NCBI GenBank assembly: GCA_945869165.1
Contig: CAMBNY010000006.1
Coordinates: forward strand, 1 to 64,000
Direction: 5' to 3'
Length of the DNA: 64,000 nt
From: Comamonas sp. lk
GTDB lineage: Bacteria > Pseudomonadota > Gammaproteobacteria > Burkholderiales > Burkholderiaceae_C
Numbering within the stretch: the stretch's first letter is position 1; each line of letters starts with the position of its first letter. Below, piece after piece: positions 59,585 through 64,000 of the stretch. The notes under the pieces are model-generated. The model ran no database searches. It was not told the origin of the DNA and was given only the letters and a program-made list of their open reading frames with translations. The position numbers were made by a program, and so were the translations under genes.

Positions 59585-60282
59585 TGGATGGCCTGCTCCA
59601 CCTGGGCCATGCTGCTGTGGCGCACGTCCTCGCCTTTGACCACATAAATGATAAATTCAGCGATGTTTTTGGCATGGTCACCAATTCTCTCGATCGCCTT
59701 GGCTAGGAACAAGAGATCAAGACTCGCTGAAATCGTGCGCGGGTCTTCCATCATGTAGGTAATGAGTATGCGAACAAAGCCATCAAACTCCCTGTCAATT
59801 TCATCATCCTCTTTCAAAATACTTAATGCAGCGTTGACATCCAAGCGGGCAAATGCATCTAGCGCCTTGTTCAGTAAGCCAGAGGCCAGTTCTCCGGCGT
59901 AGCGTAACTCGAGCGTAGGCAGGGCGCGCGGCGCGCCTGCCTCAATGATCGAACGAACCATGCGCGCGATTTTGGCGGCCTCATCACCCACCCGCTCCAA
60001 GTTAGCGGTCGTCTTGGAGATGGCGATGAGCAAGCGAAGGTCGCGCGCGGTAGGTTGACGCCGGGCGATGATCGAAGATAAATCTCGATCAATCTCGATT
60101 TCCATCGCATTTACGCGGGCCTCCGCTGCTGCGACTTCATCGGCCGACTCCAAACTGAAGTGGGCAAGCGCCTTCATAGCGCCAAGTATCTGGGATTCAA
60201 CCAGTCCACCCATTTCCATGACCTGCGATGACACCGAGGTCAATTCAGAGTCAAATTGGGTTGAGAGATGCTTATCTGGCAT
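59581..60282 (-). CDS. phoU: Phosphate-specific transport accessory protein PhoU
   Basis: A 233-residue all-helical protein of two PhoU repeats. It couples the Pst transporter to PhoR and represses the regulon when phosphate is plentiful. The repeats include LRLLIAISKTTANLERVGDEAAKIARMV and LDLLFLAKAIERIGDHAKNIAEFIIYVVKGEDVRH. It lies between pstB and phoB. Confidence 0.96.
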   Translation of the reverse strand: MPDKHLSTQFDSELTSVSSQVMEMGGLVESQILGAMKALAHFSLESADEVAAAEARVNAMEIEIDRDLSSIIARRQPTARDLRLLIAISKTTANLERVGDEAAKIARMVRSIIEAGAPRALPTLELRYAGELASGLLNKALDAFARLDVNAALSILKEDDEIDREFDGFVRILITYMMEDPRTISASLDLLFLAKAIERIGDHAKNIAEFIIYVVKGEDVRHSSMAQVEQAIQ

Positions 60283-60337
60283 GGGATTTCCTCATTGGTT
60301 AAAAGGGACAAGAAAGTTGGCGGCTTCCAGCGCAAGC

Positions 60338-61117
60338 TTATCCGAAACGGCCGGTAATATAGTCCTCTGTCTCTTTACGCTTCGGTTTGAAAAACATTTG
60401 TTTGGTATCTCCGAACTCGATCAAGTCACCCAAATACATATAGGCTGTGTAGTCGCTGCAACGGGCTGCCTGCTGCATGTTATGCGTCACGATCACCACG
60501 GTGTAATCTGCCTTGAGTTCTACAATCAATTCCTCTACCTTGGCCGTGGAAATCGGATCCAGCGCTGAGCACGGCTCATCCAGTAGCAACACCTCCGGTT
60601 TAATCGCAATACCTCGGGCAATACAAAGGCGCTGTTGCTGGCCGCCCGAGAGGCTCGAACCACTTTGCTGCAGCTTGTCCTTAACCTCTGTCCACAGTGC
60701 GGATTTTCGCAATGCCCATTCGACCCGCTCCTCCATATCGTTGGCGCTCAGGTTTTCGAACAACTTAACACCAAAGGCTACATTGTCATAAATGGACATG
60801 GGGAAAGGTGTCGGCTTTTGGAAAACCATCCCCACCTTTGCACGAAGTAAGGCTACGTCGTCTTTGCTATTGAGTAAGTTTTCGCCGTCAAGCAATATCT
60901 GACCTTCGGCGCGCTGCTCCGGGTACAACTCAAACATACGATTGAGTACGCGCAAAAGAGTCGACTTACCGCAACCCGAAGGGCCGATGAACGCGGTCAC
61001 TCGCCCTTCTGGTATATCCAAATTGATATCTTTTAATGCCTTGAATTTTCCATAATAAAAATTCAAGTCTTTAATCGCAATCTTGGTGCGTACAACGCTG
61101 GTGTCTGTATTTTGCAT
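60338..61117 (-). CDS. pstB: Phosphate ABC transporter ATP-binding protein
   Basis: A 259-residue ATPase of the high-affinity phosphate importer. Walker A is GPSGCGKST (near residues 45-53), the signature is LSGGQQQR, Walker B is [12 protein letters not shown] and the H-loop is [25 protein letters not shown] is characteristic of PstB. It begins 21 bp after pstA. Confidence 0.97.
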   Translation of the reverse strand: MQNTDTSVVRTKIAIKDLNFYYGKFKALKDINLDIPEGRVTAFIGPSGCGKSTLLRVLNRMFELYPEQRAEGQILLDGENLLNSKDDVALLRAKVGMVFQKPTPFPMSIYDNVAFGVKLFENLSANDMEERVEWALRKSALWTEVKDKLQQSGSSLSGGQQQRLCIARGIAIKPEVLLLDEPCSALDPISTAKVEELIVELKADYTVVIVTHNMQQAARCSDYTAYMYLGDLIEFGDTKQMFFKPKRKETEDYITGRFG

Positions 61118-61138
61118 GGTAATTGTGCTCCCGAAAAA

Positions 61139-62002
61139 TTAGGTTTTTTGGCGCGTCACCACGCGCGCAACAATATTGAGGCCAAGCACGGCCAGGGTGA
61201 TCAGGAAGACGCCCGCCCATGCCAGCTTTTGCCAATTTTCGTAAGGACTCATTGCAAACTTAAAGATAGTCACCGGCAAACTGGCCATCGGCTCACTCAA
61301 GCTGGAGGTCCAAAACTGGTTGCTCAAAGCGGTGAACAACAAGGGAGCGGTTTCACCAGCGATACGCGCGACCGCCAGCAGCACGCCGGTAATTACTCCG
61401 GAGCGCGCCGCCTTCATGGTGATACTGCCAATCACTTTCCATTTCGGCGCGCCCAAGGCATAAGCCGCCTCGCGCAGCCCAGACGGCACGAGTCGTAGCA
61501 TGTCTTCGGTAGTACGAATGACCACGGGAATAACGATCAGCGCCAGCGCCACCACCCCAGCAAAACCCGAAAATGACCTAAAGCTGGACACCACCACCGA
61601 GTAGACAAAAAGGCCGATCACGATGGAAGGCGCAGACAGCAAAATGTCATTGACAAAGCGCGTGGTCTCGGCCAGCCATCCTTTGGAATCAAACTCGGCT
61701 AAGTAAATGCCTGCCATGATGCCAATAGGCGCGCCCAAGCAGGTGGCCAAGGTGACCATCACAAAGGAACCGTAGATCGCATTAGCCAAACCACCCTCTT
61801 CATTGGGTGGCGGCGTCATCTGCGTCAAGGTGGCAAAAGTCAAGCCGTCAATGCCCAAGCTGACCGTCTCAAACAAAATCCAAAACAGCCAGAAAAGTCC
61901 AAAGACCATAGCCGACATGGCCAAAGCAATGGCCAGCATATTGACGCGTTTACGGCTGGCAAAGCGCGCTTGGCGAGCCTCCAATGCAGCGTTCGTGCTC
62001 AT
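61139..62002 (-). CDS. pstA: Phosphate ABC transporter permease PstA
   Basis: A 287-residue inner-membrane permease with about six helices. The EAA-type loop for contact with PstB is [59 protein letters not shown] is typical of PstA. Its ATG overlaps the pstC stop by four bases. Confidence 0.95.
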   Translation of the reverse strand: MSTNAALEARQARFASRKRVNMLAIALAMSAMVFGLFWLFWILFETVSLGIDGLTFATLTQMTPPPNEEGGLANAIYGSFVMVTLATCLGAPIGIMAGIYLAEFDSKGWLAETTRFVNDILLSAPSIVIGLFVYSVVVSSFRSFSGFAGVVALALIVIPVVIRTTEDMLRLVPSGLREAAYALGAPKWKVIGSITMKAARSGVITGVLLAVARIAGETAPLLFTALSNQFWTSSLSEPMASLPVTIFKFAMSPYENWQKLAWAGVFLITLAVLGLNIVARVVTRQKT

Positions 62003-62964
62003 GTGTTGGTCCCCTCGCCTTTACGCAACTGTGCCAGCAAGACCTTGGACAGCGACAAGATAACAAATGTGATGAAAAACAAAACCAGGCCCAGGTACAT
62101 CAATGCCGCTTGGTGCAGACCTTCACCGGCCTCCGCAAATTCGTTGGCCAGTGCCGAGGTAATGCTGTTGGCCGCCTGAAACAGGCTGAGCGAATCGAGT
62201 TGGTTGAAGTTACCAATCACAAAAGTCACCGCCATGGTCTCCCCAATGGCGCGCCCTAGACCTAACATAATGCCGCCAATCACCCCGGTTTTGGTATAAG
62301 GCAGCACCACGCGGGATACCACCTCCCATGTGGTCGCACCCAAACCATAGGCTGACTCTTTGAGCAGTGGCGGCGTGACTTCAAACACATCGCGCATCAC
62401 CGCCGATATGAACGGGATGATCATGATCGCCAAAATAATGCCCGCTGACAAGATGCCGATTCCTACCGGCGGACCGGACACAAATGCACCCAAGTAGGGG
62501 ACGCCGTTGAATGCGGTTTGCAATGGAATTTGGACATAGGTCGCCAGAACCGGTCCAAACACCAACAAACCCCACATACCGTAGACAATGGAAGGAACCG
62601 CCGCCAACAGCTCAATTGCAGTGCCCAAAGGGCGCTTGAGCCATGCTGGCGACAATTCCGTCAGAAACAGCGCAATCCCGAAACTCACCGGCACCGCAAT
62701 CAGCAACGCGATCAAGGAGGTCGCTACCGTGCCGTAAATCATCACCAGGCCGCCAAAATCCTCTTGGACTGGATCCCATACCGTACTGGTCAAGAAGGAA
62801 AGGCCGTATTTGTGAATAGCAGGCCACGCGCTGATGGTCAAGGACAGCAAAATGGCTGCCAACAATCCCATCGTCAGCAAGGCGGCAGATTTTGCCAGCC
62901 AGCCAAAAACTTGGTCTGCAAGCGGACCGCTAAGCGCCCGCTTGGGGCTCGTAGATTGGTTCAT
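61999..62964 (-). CDS. pstC: Phosphate ABC transporter permease PstC
   Basis: A 321-residue inner-membrane permease with about six helices. The EAA loop reads [28 protein letters not shown], and [23 protein letters not shown] is diagnostic of PstC. A 99-bp gap holding a strong hairpin separates it from pstS. Confidence 0.95.
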   Translation of the reverse strand: MNQSTSPKRALSGPLADQVFGWLAKSAALLTMGLLAAILLSLTISAWPAIHKYGLSFLTSTVWDPVQEDFGGLVMIYGTVATSLIALLIAVPVSFGIALFLTELSPAWLKRPLGTAIELLAAVPSIVYGMWGLLVFGPVLATYVQIPLQTAFNGVPYLGAFVSGPPVGIGILSAGIILAIMIIPFISAVMRDVFEVTPPLLKESAYGLGATTWEVVSRVVLPYTKTGVIGGIMLGLGRAIGETMAVTFVIGNFNQLDSLSLFQAANSITSALANEFAEAGEGLHQAALMYLGLVLFFITFVILSLSKVLLAQLRKGEGTNT

Positions 62965-62993
62965 AAAAAGCCCTAGCGTTCAGTTTTATACAT

Positions 62994-63039
62994 CCGGGCA
63001 AGCGCTATCCGTACAACGGCATCCCTGCGCTTGACCCGG
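62994..63039 (-). other. Intercistronic hairpin between pstS and pstC
   Basis: A 12-bp stem with one bulged base pairs CCGGGCAAGCGC (62994-63005) with GCGCTTG-A-CCCGG (63027-63039) around a 21-base loop. No T-run follows in the direction of transcription, so it is not a standard terminator. Such stem-loops after binding-protein genes in ABC operons (for example malE-malF) are known to raise the share of binding-protein mRNA by blocking 3' decay; that role here is inference. Confidence 0.6.
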
Positions 63040-63063
63040 TAAAGACTCGGCAAAAAATGCCTT

Positions 63064-64000
63064 TTATTTGTAAGAAATGGCTTTTCCAGACGTGTCTTTG
63101 ATCTCACCCCAGGCCTTTTGAATGGCTGCTACTGCGGCTGTAGGCATCGGCACATAGTCCAGGTCAGCGGCTGATTTCTCTCCGTTGGCGTATGCCCAAT
63201 TGAAGAACTTCAATGTCTCGCTGCCGTTTGCGGGCTTGTCTTGGCTGGTATGCATCAAGATAAAGGTAGCGCCGCTCAAAGGCCAAGAATCCTTGCCAGG
63301 CTGGTTGGTCAAGATCTGGTAGAAAGACTTGGCCCAATCGGCACCCGCAGCCGCAGCTTTGAAAGTGTCGTCCTCAGGCTTGACAAAATTACCCGCAGCG
63401 TTTTGCACCAAGGCATAGTTCAGTTTGTTTTGCTTAACGTAAGAGTACTCTACGTAGCCCAGAGAATTGGGCAAGCGGGCCACGAAAGCGGCAACACCCT
63501 CATTACCTTTACCACCAGCACCGACGGGCCAGTTAACCGCGGTGCCCTCGCCGACCTTGGCTTTCCAATCGGGGCTGACCTTGCTGAGGTAATTGGTAAA
63601 TAGAAAGGTGGTACCCGAACCGTCGGCACGACGCACCTGGGCGATCGCGGCATCCGGCAAGTTCACACCAGGGTTGATGGCCTTGATCGCCGGATCATTC
63701 CAACGCGCTACTTTGCCCAAGAAAATATCAGCCAACAAGGGGCCGGTCAGCTTCAACTGTCCGGGCGCGATACCTGCAACGTTGAGAATGGGCACGACAC
63801 CGCCGATGACGGTGGGGAATTGCATTTGTCCTTTGGTTTTCAGAACGTCGTCTGTCAAAGGCATGTCAGTGGCACCGAAATCGACGGTCTTGGAGTCGAT
63901 TTGCTTGATACCGCCACCCGAACCGACGGACTGGTAGTTCACTTTGACGCCAGTCTGTTTGTTGTAATCGGACGCCCACTTGGCGTACAGGGGTGCTGGA
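63064..64000 (-). CDS. pstS: Phosphate ABC transporter substrate-binding protein, 5' end missing
   Basis: The reading frame continues upstream of the track's GTG at 63942 to the window edge, reading PAPLYAKWASDYNKQTGVKVNYQSVGSGGG, so that GTG is an internal codon. At least 312 codons are present. Phosphate-binding loops are seen in VGSGGGIKQI, FGATDMPL and RRADGSGTTFLF. The signal peptide, the start codon and any Pho box lie beyond position 64000. It is the first gene of pstSCAB-phoU-phoB-phoR. Confidence 0.95.
   Translation of the reverse strand, partial: PAPLYAKWASDYNKQTGVKVNYQSVGSGGGIKQIDSKTVDFGATDMPLTDDVLKTKGQMQFPTVIGGVVPILNVAGIAPGQLKLTGPLLADIFLGKVARWNDPAIKAINPGVNLPDAAIAQVRRADGSGTTFLFTNYLSKVSPDWKAKVGEGTAVNWPVGAGGKGNEGVAAFVARLPNSLGYVEYSYVKQNKLNYALVQNAAGNFVKPEDDTFKAAAAGADWAKSFYQILTNQPGKDSWPLSGATFILMHTSQDKPANGSETLKFFNWAYANGEKSAADLDYVPMPTAAVAAIQKAWGEIKDTSGKAISYK

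Noticed and set aside
63064-63942. pstS starting at the GTG at 63942 as in the ORF track
   Set aside because: The frame continues upstream to the window edge with conserved PstS sequence, so that codon is an internal valine.

Overview
This window is chromosomal housekeeping DNA from a betaproteobacterium. Protein sequences and gene order point to Burkholderiales, most likely Comamonadaceae (Rhodoferax/Polaromonas/Limnohabitans-like); the genus is inference. Supporting signs are the mdh / gntR-sdhCDAB-sdhE-gltA block, the leuCDB-asd-fimV-truA-trpFBA-accD string, the ispG-hisS-bamB-der-hfq-hflX-hflKC-hisZ-purA string, and a PstSCAB-PhoU-PhoB-PhoR module. I see no prophage, insertion sequence, CRISPR array, tRNA or rRNA.

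Layout. 1-35 is the first codons of rpsP leaving the window on the minus strand. 0.1-6.9 kb is a looser, accessory-like stretch: GNAT acetyltransferase, TM2-like membrane protein, a probable LysR relic, a fused ABC exporter, a dispersed palindromic repeat, a DUF3297 protein, a ureohydrolase, a hydratase and an alpha/beta hydrolase. 6.9-17.8 kb is a TCA-cycle cluster: mdh, a CoA-ester lyase and acnB on the minus strand diverge from gntR-sdhC-sdhD-sdhA-sdhB-sdhE-gltA, which ends at a strong terminator. 17.9-29.5 kb holds amino-acid and lipid precursor genes on the plus strand. 29.5-32.3 kb holds yggT, lysS and a ygjP-type peptidase. 32.4-53.2 kb is an almost unbroken minus-strand series of 20 genes for methionine/purine/histidine metabolism, membrane quality control (HflKC), RNA biology (Hfq, HflX, RlmN, RluB, RluD), GTPase Der, outer-membrane assembly (BamB), cell shape (RodZ), isoprenoids (IspG), pili (PilW) and chromosome segregation (ScpB). 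bamD runs the other way, then a DinG/YoaA helicase and zapE. 57.5-64.0 kb is phosphate uptake and sensing (pstS-pstC-pstA-pstB-phoU-phoB-phoR), with pstS cut by the window end.

The genes are conventional; the interesting signals are regulatory. The best is a candidate attenuator before asd: a 31-codon leader ORF with seven consecutive Ile/Thr/Lys codons lies on the first of three mutually competing hairpins. Others are a perfect palindrome inside overlapping divergent mdh/gntR promoters, two near-identical dyads flanking the fimV promoter, a strong hairpin between pstS and pstC, and rluD/bamD start codons only one base apart. I found no convincing undescribed multi-gene system.
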